30,000 nucleotides of DNA, taken from the NCBI GenBank assembly GCA_016946835.1, contig JACVTC010000158.1, positions 215,001 to 245,000 on the forward strand, in the 5' to 3' direction. The notes beneath the pieces were generated by a model. That model searched no databases. It saw only the letters and a list, made by a program, of their open reading frames with translations, and was not told where the DNA came from. The DNA comes from Neocallimastix lanati (nom. inval.) (lineage: Eukaryota; Neocallimastigomycota; Neocallimastigomycetes; Neocallimastigales; Neocallimastigaceae). A program made the translations under genes and the position numbers. Position 1 is the first letter of the stretch. Each line of letters opens with the position of its first letter. Below are positions 1-11,577 of the stretch, piece after piece.

Positions 1-111
1 TATCTATATATCTATATATGTCCTTATTTTATTTTTTTTTTATTATTCATTATCTATATATATCCTTATTTTTTTTTATTCATTATCTCTATTTTTTAGT
101 TTCTTTTTTTT

Positions 112-1035
112 TTCAAATAATTCATAAAATAGATTTTTATTTTTTAATATTTTCTTAATACATTCTGTAGTACTTATATATTCATCTTCAGAGGTAGATG
201 TCATAACATTTTTTTTTTTAGGAATACCATGAAATAGGATTTTTATTCATTAAAAATAATATATCCTGTAGTATATACGTTTGGATCACCGACAAAATCT
301 GAATCTGTATGTGCATTAATTTTTTACCTTTGCCCTCATAACTTATTTTTATAATGTCTTGTTCCATTTAAGTGTTTTAGTGTTTTAATATTTTGATTAT
401 GAATAACTTTTTTTATTTTTTTTTCATTCGACATGAGTTTTGATTTTCTGATTTCCTGACTACTAAGTTAACTGCAGCCGCTATGTCTGGAGATATACAT
501 CCTGTAAGAAAGATTAGTGAACCAATAATACTTTTGAATTTAATTTTATCCACAAACTCATCATTTTCATCCAAGTTGATTTGTTATTGTTATTTGGAGT
601 TGCGTAATTATTATTATTATCATTATAATTATAAATGTTATCTGTGTAATTAATATCCTTGTTAATATTTTAATTAAAATTATTTTTATTTTATAATTAT
701 AATTATTATTTATTATCATTATCATTATCATTATTATTAAAACTTTTTATTTTTAATTTATTTATATCATTTTTAATTATAAAGATTATTATTATTTTAA
801 GAATTCAACATTATCTGGACTATTGTTAATATTTTGACTTAATTTTTCAATATTATTAATGTAATTATTACGATTTTTATAATTTTTATAATTTTTATAA
901 TTTTTATTATTTTTATTTTTATTATATTTCTGATTAATTCTTTAATCTTTGGCCTTGTTTACAGATATTACAATACTTGTTTGGATTTCTTTTTCTTTTG
1001 TATACTAATCTAAGTCCATGGGTTCAATGTAGTTA
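112..1035 (-). mobile_element. Degenerate Ty1/copia retrotransposon remnant (gag zinc knuckle + RNase H)
   Basis: Read on the minus strand, about 575 down to 112 translates in pieces to the end of a copia polyprotein. There is a segment resembling 'IGSLIFLTGCISPDIAAAVN', a 'LNGTRHYK' segment, the RNase H acidic motif 'TDSDFVGDPN' (282-308), then 'TTGYIIF' and 'TSEDEYISTTECIKKIL'. These match the order of copia RT-tail and RNase H motifs. Upstream on the same strand, about 1032-960 gives 'IEPMDLD' followed by 'KYCNICKQGQ', a broken CCHC knuckle of the copia gag. Between them (about 600-950) lies A/T-rich and Asn-codon-rich sequence. Protease, integrase and most of the RT are absent, and several stops and frameshifts break the frame, so the copy is dead. 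Family assignment is confident for the RNase H part and moderate for gag. No LTR was seen. Confidence 0.8.
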
Positions 1036-1322
1036 TGATTATAATGATTATTTTGTGTGGCTTGAATATTATCAGAAAGATTCAAAATACAGATAAAATT
1101 ATTTGTTTTAATATATAATTGTAGTAGTGGCTTTTTTAAAATACATGTTAAGATACAATTAATTCATATATATTTTGTATTTATTATATATTAAATATAA
1201 TTTAATAATTTAATATAATATTTTATTATACTTTTGGCTATAATATAAAAGTTATAAAATAAATTCCAATATAAATAATATATATCATTGAATGTTAAAT
1301 TTTTACTTTTAATAATATGTTT

Positions 1323-1353
<31 letters not shown>

Positions 1354-1900
1354 GGTAATTTGATAAATTAATTAAATTATAAATTTTTAATTCAACTTTA
1401 TTCTAAAATTATATATTTTAAAGTTTTTTCTCTAAAAATTTCAATTATATATATAGTTTTTAAATGAATAAATTATCAAAAATCTTATCCAAATTAATGA
1501 ATCTCAATTCTTTATATTATGATAATTTTGATATACTTTAATTATTATGTAAAAAAAAAAAAAATAATAACAAAAAAATTATTATGGAAATGTGACTCTC
1601 TTCTTTTTATTTTATTTTAAATAAAAATTCTATTAATTAATTAAAACAGATTAATAATTAATAACCAATAATAATATTAGAAAAAAAATTTTATTATTTA
1701 AAAATATATAAATTATCCTATTTAAAAAAAAAAAAAAGAATATATTACATTAAATAATAACATAATAAATGTAAATGTATCACTAATTAATAATAATATT
1801 TTAAATAATTATTTTATGATAGAATAGAATAAAACCTTTTAAAGAAAAACAAAAACAAAAACAAAACAAAAAAAAAAAAAAAAAAAAAAAAGATAATTAT
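1036..1900. other. AT-rich spacer upstream of the A-ACP-KS gene
   Basis: Nothing but A/T-rich low-complexity sequence is visible, including a run of 29 T (1325-1353) and an A run near 1871-1891. No reading frame with recognisable protein similarity was seen. It should contain the distal promoter of the downstream gene, but no specific site can be named in this composition. Confidence 0.6.
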
Positions 1901-1903
1901 AAT

Positions 1904-1995
1904 AAAAATTTTTGAATACTAAAAATATTATACAATTAAAAAAAAAAAATTAAAATAAAATAAAAAATTTTTGAATACTAAGAATATTATACAAT
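1904..1995 (+). repeat. 33-bp promoter-proximal direct duplication
   Basis: Two copies of a 33-bp sequence lie at 1904-1936 and 1963-1995. They read A5T5, then GAATACTAAAAATATTATA, then CAAT, and differ at a single base (AAAAA versus AAGAA). They sit about 190-280 bases before the start codon of the A-ACP-KS gene. The unit is more complex than the surrounding homopolymers. It could be a duplicated regulatory site or just slippage; function is not shown. Confidence 0.6.
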
Positions 1996-2186
1996 AATAA
2001 ATAAATAAATAAATAAAATAAAGGAATAAAAAATGTTATAATAAAAAAGGCATTATTTGAAATAAATAGCATTAATATTGTTATTATAATTTTTATTATC
2101 TTGATTTTATCATATTTATATTGTATATAAAATAAATTTTTTATATAAACATCTAATTCCAATAGATTTGTCTATATTCATATATC

Positions 2187-2400
2187 ATGGATATAAAAAA
2201 TGAAGTAAATACTGAATTAAATGATGTAACAAAACAAAAAGAAAACATTATGAATGATCCTATACAGTAAATATATTATATAAATATTTTTAAAAGTTAA
2301 TATACTATGATTGAAAACATAATCATTTTATTCATAATAATATTTAATCAAATATCTTATTATATATATTAACATATAATTATTATAATTAATATTATAA

Positions 2401-2466
<66 letters not shown>

Positions 2467-3276
2467 TTATTTTATTTTATTTTATTATTATTAATTTTTT
2501 TTCTTTTTTCTATTATATATATATATATATATCCATTGTATGTAATAATTAATAAATTATTTCACTTTTAAATTATTAAATGAAAGAGAAAAAATTTTAT
2601 GTGAAAATACAGTCACATCATTTTTGAATAAAAGATGTTACTATTATGGTAATGATCCTATGATTGTAGCAAAGCCAAATTTATTTTCATTACCATTTAA
2701 ACCAAAACCAAATAAAAATTTTCCAAAACCATATTTATCGGTAACTTATAGTGAATTTTCTAATTTAGCAAAATCTTATGCTTACGTCTTAAAACATAAA
2801 TATAATATTCCTTCACATTCAAGAATTGGAATTATTGGAGAAGCCAGTCCAATTCATCATTTATTGTTAACATATACAGTATGGTATTTAAGAGGAACTA
2901 TAGTTGATATTTCAACAGGTGTAGGTGAAGAAGTAGTTCAAGCATGGATGACCACCACAGATGTTATACTTACACTTTATGATTCAGGTCTTCCACCTTT
3001 TCCATCGATACAATCTATAAATACAAATGAAGAATTGGAATGGACATGGACATGGACATCCAAAATTGGAAATGAAGATGAAATTAATAAAACAAAGTCA
3101 ATGACAATGGTCAATATAGAAAATGATATATTAAATACTGAAGTATTGTCAGCGTATAAATCAGGAAATTTCTTTGAAGAAGAACTTTCTCCAGACGATT
3201 ATGTTTCAATTATAGGAACTTCTTCATCAACACAAGCTGTTGTTAAAGATGGTGTTTATACAAGTAAATATTTTAT

Positions 3277-3344
<68 letters not shown>

Positions 3345-6300
3345 TCAATTATATAAAATTTTTGATATACATAAATACATAAATATTAATATATTACAAC
3401 AAAAATTATAATAATAATATTATTATAATATTTTAACTAACAAAATTAATCATATTATTATAATAATATTTCGACTAACAAAATAATAATATTATTAATA
3501 TAATATTTCGAAAAACAAAATTAATAATATTTATTATTATAATATTTCTACATAAAAAAATAATAATAATATTAATATATTACAATTAATAAAAAATAAA
3601 AAATAATATTAATATTAATAATAAGAAATGAAATTTGTTGCTGCAAAAAGTCCAGTACTACTTAATACAGAATATTTCAGAAAAATAGCTACATATAAAA
3701 ATAAACCAACAGCACTATTCAAGTAAATATTATATAATTATAATATATATATAATATATATTTATAATTTATTTATATAATATATATTCATGAAATGTTA
3801 AAATATGTTTATTAAAATAAAATATATTTATATAAATATTTATGAAATGCTAAACTTAAAATATGTTTATTAAAATAAAATATTTATATAAATGTATATA
3901 TTTATTTATTTATTTATTTATTTTATTTATTTATTAATCATTTATATAATAGTTTAGGGTACGGATCGGCTATTGGACAACGTCATTCCTTTATGTATGC
4001 TATCATGTGTGGAGGTCCAATAGTTTTCGGAACGAAAAATAAAGAAAATATAGGATTAATTCCAGAAGTGGTTTTAGATGATATTGATACAGTTAAACCA
4101 GATATATGTTTTATTTTTCCATACATGGTAAATACAAAAAAAATTTTTTTAATAATAATAATAATAATAATAATAATATATTTATATATGAATAAAAATT
4201 ATATTTATTTAATTATATGTATTTATAAATTTAAATATTCGTATAATTACAAATTTTTTTTTTTTTTTTAAAAAAAAAAAAATTTATAATATATTACATA
4301 TGCACTTTAATATTACTTATTTTAAACTTACATATATATAAATTTTTAATGAATTTTTTTTTTTTTTTTTAAAAAAAAAAAATATTAAACTTTTTATTTA
4401 TATAATATTTATTTATCTGTTATATTATAATTATAAATAATAGTTTTCAATTTGGAAAAATTTTGCAGATGATAATCATCCAAACTGGCCAAGATGGAAA
4501 AGCGCTTTAGAATCAAGGCCAAAATGGTGTTTCTCAACAGGAGGGGCACCAGTAGATCCAGAAATTTTACATTGGCTTCGTAAAGATTTAAATATACAAC
4601 TTAATAATATATATGGTACTTCTGAAGCTGGATTAGTATTTACTCGTAATGAATATACAGTAGATGTTGAAGGAGAAGAAGGCTATGTATCCGAATTACC
4701 AGGAGTAGAATATTATCTCGATCCAATAGATGGTAACGAGAATGAAGGTGAGCTGTACGTTCATTCTCCATTAGTTTTTTCAGGATATGTTGATAAGGCC
4801 AAAGAAGGTGATCCAAATTCATGTTATGGCATCGTTGTTAATAAATGGCGGGAAGAAAATTTCAGAACATTTAATGGAAAAGAATATTATAAAACGAATG
4901 ATATATGGAGGAGATGTCCTAAAACAGGTAATTATTGTTATGTTTCAAGAGTGGACGATACTCTTGTTTTTAAAACTGGAATAAAAATGAATCCAATTCC
5001 GTTTGAATCCACGATGACATTAAAATGTAACTCCATTAAAAATTGTTGTCTCCTACTTGAAAAAAAGCACCAAACTGATGTATTTTTTTTCGTTGAGCCA
5101 ATATGGGATAAAATTGATGGTATTGATCTTACGAATGAAGAAATGATGAAAACAACAGCTTCCAGTATAGCAAAGGATCAAATATGGAATGAAATTAGCG
5201 CTGTATTGAAGAAAGAAATGAGTAGTATGGCTAATTGGGTGAAGCAAATCTCAAAAAATAGTCTGTATATTGTGGAGTATGGTCAAAAGATTCCAATTAC
5301 TTTGAAAGGAAATGTATCAAGAAGAAATTGTAAGATAGCATTTAATAAGATTCTAGATGAACTTAGCTCTGATTCCAACATTGCTAATGAAGAAAGTTAT
5401 AACAGTATTACTCAATTAAATAATTCTGAATTAAGTAGTAGATCTTCTCTTAGTCTTAATGATACTGTGTTTCCCTTATTTAATTTTCCCAAAGCAAATT
5501 ATAAACCAAATATATACTCTCTTCTTGATATAAAGAAAATATACGAAAATGATTGTATGGGTTTCATAATAAATGTAATTTATTCTTGCATGGCTGAGAT
5601 TATTCCATCTACGGTTCCTTTCGATGAATTTAACATTTATGATACTTTCACTTCCTCAGGATTTAACTCCATTAATTCCGTAAAGTTAATAAAATTATTA
5701 AATAGCAAATTAAAGACAAACTATTCCACTGTCATGCTCTTTAATTTTAATTCTCCCTATGAATTAGCGAGAGCATTAATTAGTCCCCAATCAGATTCTG
5801 AATCTATTACAAAAGGCAACTTCATTGGAAATACATGTACAGGTTTTGGCTCATGTACCAATTCTATGGAAGGTATTAATACTAATTCTGCCGATGGACC
5901 AAATTCAAAGGGAATCTCAATACCAAGACCATTATCTATGGAAAAAATAAATGATTGCCAAAATCGTATTGCTATTGTTGGTATAGGATTACGTCTTCCA
6001 GGAGGTATTAATTCAACCAAAAAGTTCTGGTTTTCATTAATTAAAGGTAAGAATTGCTTATCAGCTACACCAACGGATCGCGAACTTCATTTAGGAATGG
6101 TAGATATGAGTAAGAAGCCACCGGAATATCGACTAAATAAAAATGAACATTATGTTTGTAGATATGGTATTTATGATTCTCATTATGCCTCATCTGGAGT
6201 AAAGTACACTGATTTTGATGCTAATTTCTTTGACTGCTCTACCGAGGAAGCTATTAGCATGGATGTCAAGCAGCGTTGGATGCTTGAAACAAGTTGGGAA

Positions 6301-8655
6301 GCTTTAGAAGATGCCGGTATAGATCCTTCCTCCATCGAAAATTCTGATACCGGAGTATTCATAGGAATGAACAATTGCTATCATCAAACAAAGCTTTTGT
6401 CCTCCAAGAAAGCCACTAACATTAGCTCTTCTTTCAATCCAACCACCCTTCATTGTACAGATCTTTCATCAGTAGCTGGACGAATTTCCTATTTCTATAA
6501 GATATACGGACCAGCCATTTCTATGGATACTGCATGCTCAACAGGAGCTACCGCACTACATACAGCGTATCGTTCTATGCAATATGGTGAATGTGATTTA
6601 GCTATTGTATCCGGGGCTCGATTTCTTTACTACAATGACGAATTTATTAATACTTCTCATGCTAAAATGGCATCACCAAATGGACGTTGTGCCACTTTTG
6701 ATGAAGATGCGGATGGATTTGCACCTGCAGAAGGTTGTGTGACCCTCATCTTAAAAAGACTAGATAGAGCTGAAGAAAATAATGATAATATTTATGGTAT
6801 ACTTCTAGGTAGTAGTAATGGACAAAGTGGAGGACGTCAATCCATTTCTGTTCCATCTTCTGAAGCTCAAGTTCGTAATATTAAAAATGCATTAAAAGAT
6901 GCTCATGTATCTCCAAAAGATATATCGTTCGTTGAAGCCCATGGTACCGGTACCCCTTATGGTGATGCAATAGAAATTCATGCCTTAAATCAAATTTTCA
7001 AAGATTCACATTCCAAAAAATCACCCTTATATATTGGAAGTGTCAAAACTAACATAGGACATACCTGTGAAGCAGCTGGATTAGCCGGTATTGTTAAAGT
7101 CTTACTCTCCATGAAGCATAATGTCATTCCAAAACATATTAACTTTAAAAAGTTAAATCCTGAAATTGATTTAAGTATGGTTCCATTTTGTATTCCTAGT
7201 CAAAAGAATATTCGTTGGACATCTCCAGATCCTTCTAAACCGTTAATTGCCGAGGTCTCTTCCTATGGGTTACAGGGAAGTATCACCAACGTTATACTTC
7301 AACAATATCTTCCTCCGAATTGGACCACCAAAGTTAGAAGTATCAATAAAAAAATATCAGAACAAAATGTCAATCCTGGTAATGGAAAAGAATGGAATAT
7401 TGATAATTTCAGTGGAAGAAAGGAAGTACAAGAAGGTGAAGAAGATGATGAATATGAAGAAGATGATGAAGATATTCGACACAAAAAATATTTCCTTGTT
7501 ACTGTTAGTGCTAAAAATGAAGCGGCCTTACTACATTTAACAGAAGAGTACATAAGTAGCTTAGAAGAAATAGAAGAAGATAAAAAACATTGGAAAAGAA
7601 GATTAGCAAACTATTGTTATTCCTCAAATGTTAGCCGAAAGCATTTCAATGTACGTATTTCAGCTGTAGGTGAAAATATTTCAAAATTAACGGAAGAACT
7701 TGAAAATCAAATGGATGGTTTATCTTCTAAACTCAATGTTTCAAATCCAAAATTAAAAAGTAGTCCTATAAGTAGTCCACAATGGAATACTTCCAGTATT
7801 GGTGTCTACTATGGAGATGAAAGTGACTTTAACCTAAATTTTATCCAGTCAATAAAAGACGTTTATCAAAATTATGACTACTATAAGGAATGCTTTATCT
7901 ACTGTGAACAAAAGATACAAAAACTTGGAGGAGATAAAAAATATCCAATGTTTGATGTTGTTTTTGAACATGACAAAATAAATATTGATACCCTAGATCC
8001 TATTGTGAAGCGTTTAATTATATTTTCACATTTCTATTCTCTTCATAAACTTTTCCTTAATTTTAATATTAGTATTAATGCTATTAGTGGAAAAGGAATT
8101 GGAGAATATTTTACTTTAGCCATTTCCTATGCACTCTCTTTAGAAGATTCATTGAGACTCCTAATTAACTATTATAATAATACTACAGTGGACAGTGATA
8201 AAATTGAGAAAGAAGTTAAATTAATAATGTCCATTCAGAAGCCACTTCGTTGTTATTTCTATTCTAATGCTACGAAAAGACTCTTAAAGACTAATGAGTA
8301 TCTAGATGAGACTTACTGGAAAACTCTTTTATCCAATGTAGTTTTCCAAGAAGAAAATAAAGAAAATGAAATTGATAACTTATTTATAAAGCAAATCATT
8401 ACAATTAGCCCACAAACCATTACAGTAAAGCCAGCATCTACATTTTTCAATTTGGAAGAAAAAGAAACACCAAATAACGATTGTTATATTAAATGTATAT
8501 ATAATATGGTTAGTATACTGTATATGAATGGCGAAAATATTTCCTGGAAGAACTTTAATTATACCAATATTAATTCAAATTACAAAAAAGTAAATTTACC
8601 ATTTTATCAATTTCAACGTTCATATTATTGGCCAATTCCTCGAAATAACTCATAA
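2187..8655 (+). CDS. Hybrid adenylation-ACP-ketosynthase-(pseudo)acyltransferase enzyme, PKS-like
   Basis: Five exons (2187-2266, 2587-3263, 3626-3722, 3953-4127, 4444-8655) join in frame to 1746 residues. Introns start GTAAAT and end AAG or TAG. Residues about 45-650 are an AMP-forming adenylation domain: a diverged A3 loop (G237-TSSSTQ), A5 'YGTSEAG' (400-406), A6 'GELYVHSP', A7 'YYKTNDIW' with D496, A8 around R512, and A10 Lys K631 in 'TLKGNVSRR'. The carrier domain has 'SGFNSINS' with S752 as the probable phosphopantetheine site. The ketosynthase (851-1300) keeps C1041 ('DTACSTG'), H1176 ('EAHGTGT') and H1216 ('NIGHT'). An acidic linker (about 1338-1355) precedes a degenerate acyltransferase (about 1460-1700). 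The protein ends after the post-AT linker 'LPFYQFQRSYYWP'. Known chemistry of these families would adenylate an acid, thioesterify it to the carrier and condense it. The substrate is unknown. It is probably cytosolic, as no signal peptide or membrane segment is seen. Confidence 0.9.
2397..2490 (+). repeat. (ATT)n microsatellite in intron 1
   Basis: About 23 ATT units followed by ATTTT pentamers lie inside the first intron (2267-2586) of the A-ACP-KS gene. In an exon they would encode homopolymer amino acids; here they are removed by splicing. Confidence 0.9.
3281..3344 (+). repeat. (AAT)n microsatellite at the start of intron 2
   Basis: About 20 AAT units begin roughly 18 bases after the GTAAAT donor at 3264. 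If the donor is not used, the frame runs through as poly-Asn and then stops at 3380-3382. That would give a false short protein ending in Asn repeats; the intron (3264-3625) is the better model. Confidence 0.9.
3415..3560 (+). repeat. Minisatellite of about 40 bp in intron 2
   Basis: At least three imperfect tandem copies share a core of TATTATTATAATATTT, then an aCTAACAAAATTAAT-like segment that varies between copies (TTTTAACTAACAAAATTAAT, TTTCGACTAACAAAATAAT, TTTCGAAAAACAAAATTAAT). The copies contain CTAAC, which resembles a fungal branch-point core, but all lie 65-190 bases from the acceptor. Confidence 0.7.
3790..3893 (+). repeat. Two-copy tandem duplication of about 50 bp in intron 3
   Basis: ATGAAATGtTAAAATATG continuing through TTTATTAAAATAAAATAT is repeated from 3842 with a small internal insertion (ATGAAATGcTAAACTTAAAATATG). 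It lies inside intron 3 (3723-3952). Confidence 0.7.
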
Positions 8656-8687
8656 ATCATTTGTTTCGATAGATTAAATGTGATGTG

Positions 8688-8693
8688 AATAAA
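8688..8693 (+). terminator. Possible AATAAA polyadenylation signal of the A-ACP-KS gene
   Basis: An AATAAA hexamer lies 33 bases after the TAA stop. In DNA this rich in A and T the hexamer arises often by chance, so position is the only support. Confidence 0.3.
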
Positions 8694-8791
8694 AAAGAAA
8701 TAAAAAATAGAATATATACGTAGTCAATATATTTAAAATACATATGATTATATTATGACCTATTTATTTATATTTATATATAATTAATTTA

Positions 8792-8846
<55 letters not shown>

Positions 8847-9047
8847 ATAAAATATATATATAAATTCAAGAATAATTAAATAATTAAAATAATGATAATA
8901 ATAATCAATTTATTTTCTTAAATAATAATTTAATAATATATGTTTGTATTATATTTGTTGATTTATATATATAAAATCTAAAAATATTTATAGAAATATA
9001 TCTTAAATTTTTAAATTAATTTTAATAATAAAATGAATATATGAATA

Positions 9048-9085
<38 letters not shown>

Positions 9086-9470
9086 CATTGCAAATAAATT
9101 TTATATTAAACAAATTATAAGAAATAAAAATAACAATAGAAAAATATTTTATAGTCAATAAAAATAAATTTACCAAATCTATCTTTATTAATTCTTTTTT
9201 TCTAAAAAAAAAAAAAAAAAAAAAAAAAATCCTTTCAATTAATCCAAATTTATACGGAATAGAAATTAATATTAATAAATTTATTAATTTTCTCTATAAC
9301 CATCTGTTGTAATATCATTAACTACTTAATTTTTCCTTTTATAATCAAAAAAAAAAAAAAGTTTAGTTAATTTATTTGGCTTTGAAAATATTTGAAAATA
9401 TATAGGTTTTTTTTTTTTTTTTTTTTTTTTAAATAAAAAGTTTAATCCAAATCATATTTGTAATAATAGA

Positions 9471-9473
<3 letters not shown>

Positions 9474-9518
<45 letters not shown>
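9474..9518. repeat. (TA)n microsatellite
   Basis: About 22 TA units. A shorter (TA)n followed by T15 lies near 9046-9085. Confidence 0.9.
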
Positions 9519-9521
<3 letters not shown>

Positions 9522-10787
9522 TATAAATTTATTATAATTCAAAGCTATTTTATTTAAATATCTGTATTGCCTATTAGTAAAACTTATATTTATACTATAA
9601 TTAATAAAAATAATAGTAATAGTAATAATATTAATACTAGATATTAGTATTAAATGAACCTAAAATTTTTATTTAAAAAAAAAATCCAAAAATAAATGGA
9701 TCATTCATCCATTATTTAAATGAATAATATCAAAATCACTAAGTAAACTGATTTTAATATATTTTTTCTAATACATATAATTTTTTTTTAAAATAATACT
9801 ATAATTAGTACTATATTGTAAATAATAATTATTAATTTTATAATAATAATAATAATAATTAAACAAACAATAAAATTTTACTATTTAATATTAATCTTCT
9901 ATTTTATATAATATCTATATTATTTTTAAATAATAATACTTATTAATTATATATTTTATAATAAATTATTAAATAAAAGTTGATTTTGATAGATTTTAAA
10001 TTAATATATATTAATATATATATTCATTATACGTATTGTTTATTAAAAATTATCTATACTTTATATATTATAAAAATCAATACATTAGGATTTAATACAT
10101 TATAAATTATTTATTAAAAAGATGTATAAAAAATATAGTAATTCATATAAAAGAATAAATAATACATAATAAATATTTTCATATGAAGTGTTTTATCCAT
10201 TGATTATATTATTTATTATATTAAAATCTCATAAATCTATTTGAATTTACATTAAATATCTTTTTTTAATATGTAATACACCCAAAAATGTTAATGTAAT
10301 AAACATTTAATATAGTAAAAATAATTACGTTAATTTAAAACTTTATAAATAATAGTACAAGAAATAAATATTATTAAAATTCATATTTAAAATAACGGCT
10401 TATTCCATTTTTATTTTTTTTGTCATACAGATTTTGTATTATATTTTACAAATTCTAATTTATAATTATTAAAATTATTTATTATTAAAATAAAAATAAA
10501 AAAATAAAAATAAAAATAAAAAAATAAAAAAAACTCGAAAAGATTCATATTCAATTAATAAATATTAATTAATAAAATATTAAAATTTAAAAAGATATTT
10601 ATTTTACATATCATTTTTAAATGGATAAAAGGAAATTATCATCATTTTTGTTATAATTATTATTTATAATCAATAAATAGTTGATAATATTTATCATAAT
10701 GATGGATTTATATATATATATTATAACATGATAAAATTAAATAAAATATTATTATATATGATTCTACATTTTCTCTTTTTTATATAC

Positions 10788-10829
<42 letters not shown>

Positions 10830-11490
10830 TATCCATGATAATTTCTATTGTATTAGTATTTCTTTTTTTTCTATTATGTATTATGACAATATTTATATCA
10901 AAGGCATTTGCAATTTATTAAAATACTTTATATTTTTCATTTATTAATTATCATATAAATATTAGTAATAATACTTGACTGACACATAATTTTAATACAT
11001 TATACTTTTTTTTATCAAATCTACAAAATCAAAAAAAAAAAAAAAAAAAAAAAGATAGAAAAAATAAAAAGAAATTTATATGTAATATTTATTTCATATA
11101 TAAACTTTATGTATATTACAATATCCGTAATTTTTTTTTTTTTTATTAAATGATATTTAAAATTTTTAAATATAATGAAAACAACTTGCCTAAAAAAGAA
11201 ATTTTATTAATGTATTTTATATGAAATATTTGGAAAAAAATTGTTTAGTACATCATTATATAATATCATAATCTAATAATATAAAGCCATGTGGTCTATT
11301 TTTTTTTTTTATAAAAAAAAATAGCATATAATAATAATATTAATAATAATATGGTAGAATATCACTATTATAATATTTAATAATATTTATCTTTTAATTT
11401 TTTTATTTCTTATTTCTTATTTCTTATTTCTTTTGTATTTTATATGATCTGTTCAATATTCAATATTTATTAGTAAAATATTTAATACTT

Positions 11491-11577
11491 ATTATTTTCT
11501 CTTTATTGTTCATTATTTATTTATTATTATATATTATTTTCTCTTTATTGTTCATTATTTATTTATTATTATTATAT
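11491..11577. repeat. Perfect 42-bp tandem duplication
   Basis: The unit begins ATTATTTTCTCTTTATTGTT and continues CATTATTTATTTATTATTATAT. It occurs at 11491-11532 and again directly after from 11533, identical except for one extra ATT near the end of the second copy. A 7-bp tandem (TTATTTC, four copies) lies just upstream near 11405-11432. Confidence 0.8.

Noticed and set aside
1950-2162. Minus-strand Ile/Phe-rich open stretch before the A-ACP-KS gene
   Set aside because: Pure A/T low-complexity translation with no motif; it overlaps the promoter and the 33-bp duplication.
2624-3382. A stand-alone 252-residue protein ending in poly-Asn
   Set aside because: The poly-Asn tail is an (AAT)n tract inside an intron. 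The GTAAAT donor at 3264 and acceptor at 3625 restore the adenylation-domain frame, and the frame is open upstream to an acceptor at 2586.
5757-7553. Minus-strand and alternate-frame open stretches within the KS exon (5757-6020, 6183-6374, 7247-7540, 7299-7553)
   Set aside because: They lie fully opposite or out of frame with well-conserved KS and linker sequence and show no family resemblance.
4951-8655. A stand-alone ACP-KS protein starting at 4951
   Set aside because: 4951 is a GTG inside an open frame that extends back to 4444 with A5-A7 motifs of the adenylation domain, so it is an internal position of exon 5.
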